From: Todiramphus chloris collaris
Lineage: Eukaryota > Chordata > Aves > Coraciiformes > Alcedinidae
Reading direction: 5' to 3'
Length of the DNA stretch: 64,000 bases
Assembly: GCA_025345505.1 (NCBI GenBank)
Contig: JANVCC010000018.1
Location: 40,911,263-40,975,262 of the forward strand
In this document: one piece after another, positions 36,101 through 49,830 of the stretch
How the letters are laid out: each line of letters begins with the position of its first letter
Position numbering within the stretch: position 1 is the first letter of the stretch
Position numbers and translations under genes: made by a program
Notes under the pieces: generated by a model
What the model was told of the DNA's origin: nothing
Seen by the model: the letters and a program-made list of their open reading frames with translations, nothing else
Database searches by the model: none

Positions 36101-39100
36101 TTTAGAAATGCACTCCCCATAATAACAATCTTATTTAGAAATAAAATTACCTCTTTGGCTTAAAATTTATCCTATCTCATGTAAACTGGAATAATAAATA
36201 GTTTCCTCACACAAGGTAAAAACATCTACATGGGGAGATAGCATTAGTGAAAAAGTTTTTATTTCAGATAAGACCCAAGGTTATATAGAAAATACTTCCT
36301 TGCATAGACAAGGTGTAAAATATAAAAATACATTGAAATTTGTTCAGTTATAGAAATACTACATATTAATCAACTGTTTGAGGAAAAGGCAAACACACTA
36401 TAGGACTGCCTCTTTAGGAGAGAGATTTACTACCCCACCACCTACTTTTTCCTTACATAAGTAGCCGTGGAGGCTGTAAAGGACATATAGAACATGTCAG
36501 ATCAAAAACAGGCTGCTAATACTAGACTCTGAGAAGGTAAATAAATTTGGAAAACTAAACATTTCACTTTAGTTAGCTCATATGATTCAGATAAAATACA
36601 AGATGATAAAGACTGAAAATTTACTGTGGTATATGCTGCGTATATTCTAAACACATCTACTCTGCATTCTTTATATTTTCACTATTACCTATGTTCCACT
36701 TTCAGATTCTTCTCCACTGTCTAGCAGATACAACGCATATTCTTAGTCCAGTAACTTTATGCTTAATTCTAATAAAAATATTGCTAACTTTGATTCAGTT
36801 TTGGTTGGTTTTGCAAGTGCCACACTACTGTCAATTCAAATGGTAGTTAATGCCATCTTATAAATACTTTTTTTCAGTTTCATGTAACTGTTCTTTTCAG
36901 TAATAAAATAATCATTTAACATATAAAAATGTAGTGAAGTATTATGAAAGAGAATGTAAAATATAATAGGTTCCATAAAATATCCATTAGCAGGAATATT
37001 AACAAATACTTGTGTTTTATTTTTTTACCTACTTTCCCAGTCTAGTAGAATGATATAAGAAGTTTAAAGAAAGAAAGAAAAAAAAGAATTGTTTTCACAT
37101 CCTGAAATCTTTGCAATCATTTTATTTCTTTAAGATAAATTTGAACTCTTGCTATGAAAAATGATTCAAGTGATAACTTTTGATGTTTTACACCTTTTGA
37201 TGTCTTGCATTTCAGAAACATTGTACATTGCATTGTCCTCTACAAGAGTACCTTTCCCTGTTGTGCCATTCTGTCAACACTGACCTTGTGGTATGACCAA
37301 AGCCCCTTCCTCACACCCTTCCCATCTGACTCATGAAGGAAGATGCACCTGGGACCTGGATCAGACCTGTTAGAGGGCAGAACTACTGCTCTTTGAATGA
37401 GTCCACCTTCCAGTAACTGGACAGAGGGAAGGCAAACACAAAAGAAGAGTCAGCAGAGCTTTTATACCAGTCCTACCTTTATTCTCCAATCAGAATACAC
37501 TTTTCAAGGACTGCAGCAGTTTACTACCTACTGCTTTTTCCTTCCCACACTCAGCCCCTCCACAGAGCAACAAAGAAAGCAAGCAAGACATGTTATCACT
37601 CTGAGTCACCCATGCAGAATCTGGCCATTTCTTCTAATGCTGTTATGCTGAGCTCAGACTAGCTCTTGGATGGTGTTACCAAAGCTGAATCAAATCAGGA
37701 AAAATTCCAGCAATCTTCCTCTCCAACAAACAAACATTTGCATTTGTTTCTCCTTGGAAGTTTGCAGATTCAGAGCATGACAAAGATGGACACGGTTTGT
37801 CTTCTAACAGATTATGAATGCCATGTGTGACATCACTTGAGAAAAAGAAAAATGTTTATACAAACTGCCAGAGATGGCTGAGCTAATTTGTAGCATGCCG
37901 CATGCATGTTTTTTAACCAAAAAGTTTGTCATACACCTACTATTTGGCTGTAGAATGTATGAGAAGACAGATCTTGTTGACACATCGCAGCTGCAGCTCA
38001 ACTCACTGTGAAATGCTTTGACTTCAACAAAATTCACAATATGTACCAAAGAAGGAGAAAGAGGATTGTTAAAGTCTCCATCTCTCTTTTAATGTCTTTT
38101 ACTAAAAGTGATCTACGATTTTGCAGTTGTAGCAAATGGGGCAAGTGAATCACTTTTGGGGTTTTTTTTGAATGCAGATTGAAAAAGGAGGTAAATATGA
38201 CCTACTATACAGTGTTTCACAAGAATGAGGGATGGAAGTCCACCATAGCTAGAGATTGCCTAGAAAGCACTGGTAAAGAAAGTGGGAAGAATTGTCAGGT
38301 AGTAATGATAGTAAGGGATGCAGGTGAGGTACATGTGCCTTAGGAACCCAAATACTTGGTATATTTTTGCATGGCCTTTAACAACATTGGAATTCAATAT
38401 GCATTTATTGCACTTTTAAAATCTCTCGTATGAGCAGCAGACTTCCAAACCAGTGAATCTTCCTCCTTCTCTTATTAAATAAAATGTTCTTCTGTAGACG
38501 TAAGAGAAGTGACGAAGAGAAAAACTATACAAGGATAAATTGAGAATAGTCTTGTTCAGCTCAAATTGCAAGTCCTGACCATATATCAGCCATAAGTCAG
38601 ATGACGTTCTGCTGCGTTATTGACTTCCATTATTTCTCACTTCTCTACACCAGCATTCCCAGGAAGACAGGCCATAACTGGCACCAGATGTTATCTAGTA
38701 AATTACTTTTGTCCTACAAACTCTGTATGCTTTTCTTGTATGATGCCATTTGGGTCAGATTTGCTCTCCATCTGTTACATGTTTTTCTATTTTCTCATTT
38801 TTGCTTCCATGAAACTGATGATTAAGTAAATAGTCAGTAAATAGATTCAGAAGTTAAAGTATCATTTCCATTAATTTTAAATTAGGTACACAGTCTTTTG
38901 GGGAGTAATAATACTTTTCAATTATTTTAAAATGTTGTCAACTTGCATATACATAGATTTCTTAGTACAATGCGTTCTGTGCTATTTTGTAATATAGGTC
39001 CACATTTTTTTCTGACTTCCCTATAAAACTGATTTTTTTTCTTATTAAGATTTAAGGAAAACTGGACATAACTGTATTGCAATATCCTATGCCAAGCAGA

Positions 39101-42100
39101 TATCTGATGGAAATTATATCATATTTTCTATAATAATGAACTCTTATTATGACATTCTGTAGCGAATTTTCCAACAACCTAAAGTAATGCTTTCATTGTG
39201 GTTAGGGATGTCTATGTTTGTAGAGTACTCGTTGCTCCCTTTTAAAGTCATTCCTTTACTAATAAAAGTTTCTGAGTCCATCCTGACCAAATATATGGTA
39301 CCATAAGGTTGGATAATATGAATTGTTAAAAAAAAATTGTTTCTCAGGAATCATTCAGAGTAACTATTGAAATACATAGAAAGACAGTGATGCTTAAGGA
39401 TAAAAACTATTCTGGAATTAAGAATCAACCAAAATATAAAAACTTCCAGGAAAATTCTGATGAAATTTACTAGCCTTGAAGTTTTCACCATTATATTCCT
39501 CTTTTACCATTATATATGTCAGTGAGTTCTGCATATAGAGCTTTTTTCCAAAAATTTTCAGAGAAGAGTGGATATCCATCTTCTGGAGTAGTTCTGTAAT
39601 GACTAGTTTTTCTTGATTCCCAGGACTGGACATATTCTTGCCAATCAGACCATCTCATTCCCACATTCCTCAAAATATGGAGAAGACATCAGATGACCGT
39701 TCCAGAACGAACTGTAAAATAAGATATTTCCTGTTATTTTCAACTCCTTCCAAAACTCACCATATTTTGGAGTTTTGCATCCTTCAATTCATTGTAGCCA
39801 GAAGGGCCTAATATAACCTGCAAGTGAGACATTTGCCTAAGGAGGGAAGACAATAAAGAGAAGACAATAGGCAATATTATCTGAGAATATCAGGGATGAA
39901 TGAGAGAGAAGATATATGGGCTCTGAAGTCCTACTCTAGTATAAAAAAGGATTGAGGGAGATGATCTAAATGTGGAAGCAAGGCTATGTTGTGATTATTT
40001 CCCCAACCTTCCCGCCCACCCTACCCCCGGCCCGAAAATATCTAATTATGTTAGCTGCTTCAATTGATGCACTTGTCTCAAGCAATGCACTTGTCTCTAC
40101 TTCAGTACACTGTTTAAGAACTCTGTTTACTTATACCCTGTAAATCTGGTATATTGTAAATACCAGATGGGGGAAAAATAAAAAGAAAAGCATAACAGAG
40201 GTCATATTACCTGAACAAAAATTTCACCAAAGGCGTATCAGAGTTGAGTTTCTAAATCCTTACAGATGTTGCTGGAGGTGCTGGCTGAAAGTTAGTGAAT
40301 GTTTTGCATAATAATCAGTAAGAGAAAATTAATAGTAAAGCCTAAAAACTTACTATTTTGAGGTGAGGTTTTTGTCACTTTTTTGTTTTGTTTTGGGTTT
40401 TTTTCCTTCTTTTAAATGAGACCCTGTTAAAGAGACTAGGGCTGAGTAATTGTATTTTATATGCTGACTAACAAAAGATACAGAATTTGGGCTGACTCTG
40501 AAAGAACCTTATGTAAAATGAAAACATAGCATATGATTGTAAACAAATACGGGGCACCACCAAACTTGTGCCAGTACAAGCTGTGACTGAAACTCCATCA
40601 GCATAAAGTTCCTCCAAGGTGAAGGTAGTAACTTTGTCTGTCTAAATTTACCCTGGATTTCACTAATGTGACAGATTCTGTAGGGCTATTACATAGCAAT
40701 ACTAGCAAAGCATATGAATATGTAGCAATATTAGCAAAGAGTAATTCCTGCATAACCTTTCTACCAGTCTTTATTGTCAGCAGCAAGATCTGGTATGAGT
40801 TTAAAAGAATCACTATAGAAATCCACCATATTTTTTCTGAACATTCTGATGATTAGTGAGATAATTCTTTACAGGTGGACATACAAATCACATACTTAAC
40901 AAATTGTTTACAAATAGGAGAAGATGAAAATTCTGACAAATTAGGTACAGTGTAAGAAGACTAACTCTTAAAAAGAATTTTCTTTCCTTTGGAGAGATGA
41001 ATACTGGGCACTCTCGTGTCTCCTGACTACCACATTGTTGTTTATGGTATTTCATACTTCCTGAGTAACCAGGCCTGCTTCAAGCTGATGTGATCCATTT
41101 TGTTTGGTTTGTTTCTGTTGGCTGATCTCACCTGCTGACCACACATTAGCTCATTTTCACATTGCTCCTTATCCTGCTAGCCACATGGAAAAGATGTGCT
41201 TACTTTCTCACTGACATCTTAAAAATGAATTTTCATTTAACCTTAACAGTTCCTTTTTCTAGGCTTATAATATCAAAATATTCTAATGTTTTGCATAATG
41301 TATTTATAACAAAAAATACCATAAAATAGCAAAGAAACAAACAGATATAAAAAACATGTAGAAGAATTTCTTAATGCATACATTGAAATAGTCCCTGACC
41401 TGAGACTTCATGCAGTAGACCTCATGAAAAAAGAGTCTACTTGAAAGAGCCTCAAAATTGAAAAAGGCATCTGTCCTTAGAAAAAGCCCAAACAAATATA
41501 TGGCAAATCAATAAGTAAGCATATTTGTATAATGGTTCAAAATGAGCAGTACTTGGCTTAGCATTAGCCATTGATTTTAACTGTGCTAAAGGAAGAGTAG
41601 GATCTATGAGTTCTTATGGATTAGAATGAGACAAGAGATGTCAGAAGGGGATCAGAATATAAATTCTGTGCTTTATAAAAAAAAACCCAAACGAGACTGT
41701 GAGGTGGGAGGCTACTAGTCTGCAACATTTACAAGCATTTCTTCATTCTTCCTATGTCAGTGCTGCAAATAGATCTAAAAAGAAATCCAAAGTCTGACCA
41801 GAAAGATCAAGGGCCGGTGAAACCTGAAATCCTGCTCTTATTCTCAGTGAGTAGGAAGAAGTTGCTGGGACCATCATGTTGTTTTGTACCCTTGGTATCA
41901 TATATATTTGTGTATACTGGTATGCAGAAAAGAGAAGAAGAAAAAAGTAATCTAGGAAATGAGAAAGTCTTTTACATTTGGTGGAAAACTGGAGAGACTG
42001 TGGTGGGCAGCCCAAAACGCTAAGGGTTTTGATAGTTTCCCTGTTCTGGCTGTTTCTTCTGTAAAGGCAAAGGAGGAAAATGCACTGATTCATCTCTTGC

Positions 42101-42439
42101 TGGTCTGGTTGTCCTCTGGGGCAGGAACATTACAAGTTGCTGTTTCAAATACAGGCTGTCACTTTAGATGATAGAACAAAGGGAAATGACTAAAAGTAAA
42201 TAAAACTTGAATTCACATAGGTATAAAAGGACCTTTTTCTATAAGCACACAGTTATAAACATCACTCTGAATGGTTTGTGAGGCAAAAATAATGGGATTG
42301 TTTGAGAAACAATTGAGGTGCTTTCTGACAAAAATAGTATATTAGGAGATTAGTCTCCAAGGGGTGGATAACCTTTTCAGATTCTAAATATTTCTTCTGT
42401 TCTTATGTGTGAGCTTACAATCTGTTAGTCTCAAAATAT
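33151..42439. other. Non-coding AT-rich DNA, no gene seen (contains one regulatory candidate, 34.3-34.56 kb)
   Basis: Many short frames (at most 113 codons; 41752-42093, minus), none resembling a protein. No CR1 or recognisable LTR. An imperfect 18-base-period duplication of ATGCACTTGTCTC lies at 40067-40097, and an imperfect repeat of TAGCAATA-TAGCAAAG lies at about 40695-40740. Confidence 0.6.
34300..34560. promoter_or_regulatory. Candidate conserved non-coding element (weak)
   Basis: Complex sequence with AGGTCA followed by a GTAATTG homeodomain-like site, an ATTTATGCAAA POU-like site and a TTTATTGGC core. It has no simple repeats, unlike its flanks. Motif-based inference only. Confidence 0.2.
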
Positions 42440-43020
42440 ATCTCCAAACCCACAGGCCCACCTTCCTGACAGCTGCTTGAACAACAGAGCGGAGGAGCAG
42501 AAAAAAACTCTTCACCATCACCCGCCCAGCAATTCTGAAAAGCTTTGTAAATTACTCATGCAATCTAGAAATGCCAGTCAGGGAGGGAGGGGGGACGGAT
42601 GCAGTGGGGGAGAGAAGCCTCTTAAAGTGCTACATATGCAGCACACGCTTGAAAACTAAAGGGTCCAATTAGTATAATAGGTTTGAAATAATTTCAGCAC
42701 AATCCTAAAGACAAAAGAAAAATTGTCCTTCAGAAATGGAGCTTTATTGTTCAGACGAGTATAAAGATTAACAATGAATTCTATCGGTTTTGGAGGCAAC
42801 ATTCCTTCTCCTTCGTACTGGACCATACATTATTAATGAACACTATTTTCAAGTGTGAAAGAACTGTTTGAAAAGCATTAACATAGTCTATTGGATGTGA
42901 TTGACACTGTCATCCCTTTCATTTTGCTGTTGGCAAGAGGCATCCCTGTAGATTTATGTGCATCTGGACATTACTAATATTCTCCTTGTTATGCACTCTG
43001 GGCAACTGTGATATGGAAAT
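42440..43020. promoter_or_regulatory. Candidate conserved non-coding element (strongest in window)
   Basis: Nearly 600 bases of complex sequence without homopolymers. TGATTGACA (42898-42906, PBX/MEIS-type composite) overlaps TGACA-C-TGTCA (42902-42912, a perfect palindrome of two MEIS-like half-sites). SOX-like TTATTGTT and AACAATG lie near 42745 and 42770, and a POU/homeodomain-like CATTATTAATGAA lies near 42828. A G-rich patch, GGGAGGGAGGGGGG, lies at 42581-42594. A 60-codon frame (42477-42659) has no family. Function is inferred. Confidence 0.35.
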
Positions 43021-46000
43021 TTTTAGCACGGTTTTTAGGAGGGGAGTTTACTGTTGTTATCTTCACAAAAAAGGAATACTTTTTTCTCTGACCTTTTATC
43101 ATCCAAAAATATTTTATGTCTGCTTCCTTTAGAACTCTAATCTGCTTTCAATATGTGCACTTTTAAAAGGAATTTCATCAAGATTATATGGATTCCTCAG
43201 ATATTTCCAATTACTCTTTTCCAGACAGTTTCCAAGACAGTTTAGTTTCCAAGACTCATGTCCACTCATCCTGCTTCTATTTTAGCCTCTAGTTCTCCAA
43301 CTTGATTGCATTGTTAATTGCATTGGTGCATCAAAGACTGCAGCTAGTGTCTGCCTGCTATTTAGAACCACCAAACCTCTTCTGATTTGCCTGTATAATG
43401 GCTTTTAATCACAACAATTAAGTGAAATTAAGAACCACTGAAACAATACATCTAAGTGACATACAAAACAAAATTAGCAGAGGTTATGAGATGTTTTTCA
43501 AGATAATGCTATTTATATTGGGTTTATACATAGATTTAGAATTATTTTAGTTTCTCAGGCCTTATAAGAGCTTATGTCATCATTTTATATACATGGATAT
43601 TGTGTAGCAAAGAAGGGAGGAAAAATCTATATAACTGATACTAAACATGAATGATCATGTAGACATTGCATGAAGAGAAGAGTTACCAACATGAAGGTTT
43701 AGTTTTTAATCTATATTTTTTACTTTAGCTTTTAAGTATCTATGTATAAAATACAAACTGTCAAATATTTTATTCAGGGGGCTTAATTATCATTTTGACT
43801 ATAATTTTTGAACCTCTTTTAAAGAGAACACTTTTGATACCCAGTCATCTCATGAGAGGTCCTAACCAGAACAGATCTTAATGTTAAGAATGTGTTTGAA
43901 GTATTGGGGTATGAGAGAAGGTAATGTCATTGGGCTGGAAGATGATAAATCAAGGCCATATTATTTTAAAAGATGTTTTCATATCTACAGTTATTCTATG
44001 CAATGATGTATTAGAGAATACATTAATTTTTAACTCAATGCAGAGTTATCTTCCCCTCTAGTTTGCTCCAAATAGCCTATCTCCTTATTCACAAAACATC
44101 TTACCTCATCACTTTTTCCTTATGTAACTACCAGTTTACATCCAGCTATTCGAGGCACACGAGCAGCTGCTTTCTGCTCACAGCCAGCAGGTCTGCTCTT
44201 TGAGTGACATGTCCACCACCTTCCTTAGAGGTCAGGCTCAGCTTCTCCATAGCAGGTCCATTGTTGACCATCCCAGGCTGTGAGAGTTCAGCATTGAGGT
44301 CCCTCCTGCTTGGCAGCAAAAGGAACTGCCACTGCTTCACTAGACAGCCTAATTACACCAATCAATCATGTAAAATAATTTGCATGGCTAGAAGTGGAAA
44401 GGTTATAACTCATAAAGACACTTGCCAACTGAAGGGGTGGGGAAAGAAATTGTGAAGTCAATGTATTACTTAAAAAAAAAATTCAAACATGCTATCCAAC
44501 AAAATATTCTTAATCTGTTCCTCTTAGTCAATTTTGTTTCTTTGGACCAAAATCTAAATGGAATTTATAAGATGTAACCCTATAAATCAGAAATTAATTA
44601 CAAGAATCAGTACCTTGGGGTTTTTTGTGTGCTTTGAATGAATCAGATTCACAGCAATATAGATTTTTATACTTTTAGGACTACTTCCCACTTCACGATG
44701 ACTTTTGTGCCATCCTGCAGAGCATAAGACAGCTATGCAGAATAGTCAGCAAAAGTTTTTAATCCGAATTTTAAGATTCTTACATAGTTTCTGCATTTTG
44801 TTTTCCCCAAGCTTATTTGTGGTACTTTAAGATTTTGCTTAGTAACCACATTTGTGGGGCACATAATATCATTTTGTGTTTACTCTCAGAGGGACAGGCA
44901 TATAAAGGTAGATTCTTTACCATTCATTGAGAAATTTCTTGTCAATTCAACTGTGTAAAGTTTACTTCACCTCCTTAGCAGAAGAGTGGATTTATGTCCA
45001 ATTTATACATGTATCAGGAGAGTCATCTGAATGGCCAATTGTGCTGGATCAAATTTCTCCCAGAAACCATTCTTTGCACATGTTCAGGACCTAGATCCAT
45101 TTCTTGGTATCTCTGAAGACATTATAATTCAATATCAGGATTTAATGTATGACTGCCAAAGGCCTTTGCTGACTGACTTAACTATGAGCATCAAAATATC
45201 ATCTTCTCAAATGATTGTTCAAACATTATTAGCTTGGTATTGCCAAACGCTACAAAGCAATCTAACTTTATAACCTTGATACAATCATTACACATAGAAA
45301 ACATATGGATGGAGTAGTTCATCTTATGAATGAACATAATTTTTATGGTATTTTTGAAGTTTGCAATTTAAAACAATAGATATGTATCCCAATATTTGCC
45401 ACTGTCCGAAATCTATCCTGTTTCCAGTCTGAACTGGAGGTGCTTAAAAAACAAAAATGAAACATTTAATGCTGCTTTGTGCTTATGTGAGAAGTTCAAA
45501 CAAAAAACTTCAAAGTCTTTCACTGGAGATTTTCAGGATAAACTAAAATTCTCAAGGAATCCAGAGAGTTTAAATAACAAAATTTCTCAGTGTTTATATA
45601 TGTTCACTGAAGAAAGCAGTCACATTTTTCAGTGTTAATAAATAACTCCTTCCTGTCATGTGTTACAGTATGTTTACACATATTCTATCAAGTCAGTAAC
45701 CCAAGCAAGTGGATTATCATGTAATTCATTTTCTCTGTCTCTCCCATGATGTAGCTTTGCCTTTCTTCATGGAAAAGGTAAATCACTTTAATAAGCAAGG
45801 TAGTTTGTAACGGGCTGCTAGAGATGCAGTTTAGTCATTTACCTTTTCTGTGTTGGTATAAATAGAATGGTTTTGTCTTAAATTTTTGTAGCTGAACATG
45901 TTTTAGGGAATACCTGATAATTCATAATAAGGAATTTAAATATTTGTGTTTCCTGGAGTCCAAACAGAAAGAGGAAAAAGCGTGTGTATTGGAAGCACAG

Positions 46001-48059
46001 GCTCTAATCCTCTTGCTTAGTGTTTTCCTTGTGCAATGTCCTGAGTGATATGTCATGTCTAAATATCAGAAATCAATCTGAGAACATATTTATGGTTCTG
46101 TTTTGCTTGAACCAGACTATCTACACACAGAGGTAGAGATAGACACTTCACAGTGTTGTGGATTGTAAAAATTCATTGTTTACTGTTTTTGGGATTTGAA
46201 GTACACAAGAACTTCCAAACAAAACATCACTCACTCTTCAGAATGAAATGTAATACCAAGGGAAGGTCTGAATTAGGGAGTGTTCTAGCAACTGTCCAAG
46301 CCAAATCCAGAAAAAGTGTTTCATTCTCTAAAAAATCTCTTGCAGAAAGTTCCTATATAATATAACATCAGAAAAATTGCAGAAATTATTGAAAACAGGT
46401 TCTTCAGTAAAGAATACTGGTTTTATTACTATGCTCCAAGTCTTTTGCCGTGTTTTATTTTTTCTACAAGAGTGTTACATAAAGAGGATCCTTAAATCTC
46501 ATGGGAATCAGCTATGCATCTTGGAGTGGATTTTCATCTTTCTGAACTCACTGTTAGCAAAGCTCAAACAGAGAAAGGCAAAGACCCCCAAATCTGGGTA
46601 GCTCAGCTAAGGATCAGAAGCTTTTTTCCTATGGGGAGATGTTTTTTTCCTTTGCTGACTTGCCACATGCCACTGCCATTGCCGTTACCATGATAATTTC
46701 CACCACATACACCCATAATAGGTTCTCTAGATACTTTATTCATTAAAAATGAAAAATAAACTCCAAAACCAGACAGATGCTGTTAAAAGTTATCCACTTA
46801 CAATTCATGGGTTGGCCATAAAGTTCATGAAGAAGCTAATGAATGATTGTGGAAATATTACTTTGAAAATTTAGACTGGATTTGGTATAGTTTAACTGTT
46901 AAGTCCAAAGAATAAAGGTGAAGAAAGCCGTATTCACACATGAATATTTAAAACTAATTAAAGTCTGCTCTGAGGATCTGGAATTTCTTTGTTTGATACC
47001 TTTCTAATTATTAGCCAGATGATGCTGTGACAGCAAGTTTTTGACCAGTGAAGATGATTAGACATTAGCTAGAGGTGTCTACAGCATTTGATGAACAGTG
47101 TTTCCATGTCAATCACATTATTTCCCAAGGCTAATTATAAAGACATAATACACTCACTCTTGTTAAGTTTTATGTATAAAAGCAGTCACATTTTCAAATG
47201 AACTGATAAGTCAACCTGTAAATCACATATTTTTGCAATTGTTTCAATTTTAAATTGTTTATTTACAGTGTTCTGATAATTCCTTTCTAACTTTTTAGTA
47301 TTTAATTTACTTTATAAATTTCCTTACTTTTCTGTGGGGAATATTTCTTAGTGAACAGTCTAGTAAATTTGAGGACTTTCATCATAAGGTTTTAGTCTGC
47401 TTCTCCTGAAAATTTCCTATGAAGCAGTAAATACTGCACACCAGCATAATATTCCTATGGTCCTCACCTTTTTTTGCTGCATACGTAGGTTTGTGGAGAG
47501 TTATTTTCTTATGTCTGTAATCGATATGCCATGCTAGATGATTTTGACTGAAGTAAAAAGAGAAAAGAATATTTCCCACAGGAATCTCCAGGGAGAGTAA
47601 TGTTTGAATGTATATAGAGGATATAGAATGATTGCAGTTATATGCCTGAGGAAATTCAGGAATAAAGGATATTGTAGTAGGTATTCCAATCACTGCAAAG
47701 TAGTTTTAGGGAAGAGAAAAAAAAAAAAAAAAAAAAAAAGAAAGAAAAGTTACAATACCAAGCTTACATAATACAGTGTAGTTTTGAGTTTTTGGAGTCC
47801 CTGCCTACTCACTTTTATACTTCTGTTTTGTAAGTTATCATGTCTTTTTCCTTTGCTCAGATACACAAAGGAAAAACAGTGTTCAAACCACAGTTCTTCT
47901 GTTCAGAAAGACTTGCAGTTTGTGTGACAAAATAAACAAAAATTACTGTGTGAATTCTCAGCTATTTCCTCATATCTTCACTTGATGAAATTTTGTGTAT
48001 GTGACTAAATATTATGTTTACAGCATAAAAAGTCTGGTTATTAGTAATAGGTCACATGT
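43021..48059. other. Non-coding, no gene seen
   Basis: Short frames only (at most 103 codons). A somewhat GC-richer unique patch lies at about 44140-44350, and an A23 run at 47717-47739. No transposon is recognised until the CR1 that follows. Confidence 0.6.
47717..47739 (+). repeat. Poly-A run (A23)
   Basis: A uniform A-run followed by GAAAGAAAAG. No element body is recognised upstream. Confidence 0.9.
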
Positions 48060-49830
48060 GTCATTATGTCTATCTGGTACAGAAGGGTGAACAGAACACC
48101 CATTTCACATGTTCTCATCCCCAGACAAAAAATGTCCATAAGACGATTAGTAAGTTGTTCCCTGGTTATCCAGCACCCCCAGCTGGAAGACAGGGATGGG
48201 GAGCAGAATGAAGATTCCATAATCAAAGAGGAAATTGTTAGGAACCTGTTACATCAGAAACACACAAGTCTATGGGTCTGAATGGGTTATGTCTAAGGGT
48301 ACTGAAGGAGTTGGTGTATGTGCTCACCAAGCCACTTTCCATCATCTATCAGCAGTCCTGACTAACTGGGGATGTGCCAGTGTACTAGAGCTTATTAAAT
48401 GTGAAACCCATCTACAAGAAGGGCTGGAAGGAGGATCTGGGAAACTACAGACCTATTAATTTGGCCTTGCTACCAGGGATGTTCATGGAGCAAATCATCT
48501 TGAATGTCATTACATACCATATACAGGGCAACCAGGCAATCAGGCCCAGTCAGCATTGGTTCATGAAAGACAGATCCTGTTTGATGAACTTCATCTCCTT
48601 CTGTGACAAGATGACCTGTCTAGTGGATGAGGGAAAGGCTGTGGATGTTGTCTACCTTGACTTCAGCGAAGCTTTTTACATCACTTTCCACAGCATTTGC
48701 ATGAAAATGCTGTCTGCTCATGGCTTAGATGGGCTCTGCTGGATAAAACACTGGCTGGATGACTGAGCCCAAAGAGTGGTGGTGAGTGGAGTTAAATCCA
48801 GTTGGTGGTTGGTCAAAAGTGGTGTTTCCCAGGGCTTCCTGGGACTTCCCAGTGTTGGGGCCCATTCTGTTTAAAATCTTTACCAATGATCTTCACAACA
48901 AGATAAGAGTGCACTCTCAGTACATCTGTAGATGGCACCAAGTTGGGCAGAAGTGTTGACCTGTTTGAGAGTAGACCTGTGTTGACCTGTTTGAGAGTAG
49001 AAAGACAGGGAGACCTGGACAGGCTGGATCAATGGGCCAAGGCCACTGATGAGGTTCAACAAGGCCAAGTGCTGGGTCCTGCACTTGGGACACAACATGC
49101 AATGCTACAGGCTTGGGGAAGAATGGCTGGAAAGCTGGTCAGCACAGAGGCACCTGAGGTTACTGATGGACAACCAGCTAAATATTATCCATCAGTGTGC
49201 CCAGGTGGCTAAGAAGGCCAATAGCATCCTGGCTGTATCAGAAATGGTGTAGCTAGAAGGACTAGGGAAATTTTCATCCCCCTGTACTCAGCACTGGTAA
49301 GGCCACACCTCGAGTACTGTGTACAGTTCTGGGCCCCTCATTATAAGGACAGACATAGAGGTGTTGGAATGGGTCTACAGAAGGGCATCTAAACTTATGA
49401 GGGGCCTGGAGCACAAGCTTATGAGGAGTGGTTGAGGGAACTGATGTTATTTAGTTTGAAGAAGATGAGTCTGAGGGGGAGACCTTATCACTCTCTACAA
49501 CTACCTGAAAAGAGGTTGTAGAGAGATAGGAGTCAGTATCTTCTCCCAAGTGACAAGTGATAAGACAAGAGGAAACGGATTCAAGTTGTTCCAGGGGAGC
49601 TTTAGGCTGTGTATCAGGAGAAATTTCTTCACAGAAAGGGTTATCAAACACTTGAACAGGCTGCCCAGGGAACTGGTGGAATCGCCATCCCTGGACAGGT
49701 TTAAAAGGAAAGTAGATACGGTGCTTAGGGATATGTTTTAGTGGTGGACTTGGTAGAGTTAGGGTGATAGTTGGACTTTATAATCTTGAAGGTCTTTTCC
49801 AACTTAAATGTGTCTATGACTCTATGTATG
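48060..49830 (+). mobile_element. CR1 LINE, 5'-truncated, decayed copy with reverse-transcriptase half and 3' end
   Basis: CR1 is the dominant non-LTR retrotransposon of birds; its ORF2 encodes an endonuclease and reverse transcriptase. This copy lacks the 5' half. Clear similarity starts by about 48160 (CCCCCAGCTGGAAGACAGGG); the true edge, somewhere between 48060 and 48160, is not sharp. Residues KPIYKKG...NYRPINL and VVYLDFSEAFYITFHSI (48401-48766 frame) are reverse-transcriptase core motifs, with the usual AFDTV aspartate replaced by Tyr. A stop ends this frame at 48764-48766. The catalytic FADD block is not preserved near 48925. Later pieces continue in other frames: 49049-49252 (RFNKAKC..LHLG) and 49550-49741 ([16 protein letters not shown]). 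The 3' end has the AGGTCTTTTCCAACTT tail and CTATG-type octamers. It cannot move by itself. Confidence 0.95.
48954..49005 (+). repeat. 26-bp tandem duplication inside the CR1 copy
   Basis: TGTTGACCTGTTTGAGAGTA occurs at 48954 and again at 48980. The usual CR1 sequence, as I remember it, has this segment once, so the duplication probably arose after insertion. Confidence 0.8.

Noticed and set aside
42581-42610. Canonical four-tract G-quadruplex
   Set aside because: The first three G-tracts are tight, but the fourth needs a loop longer than the usual seven bases, so it is only a G-rich patch.
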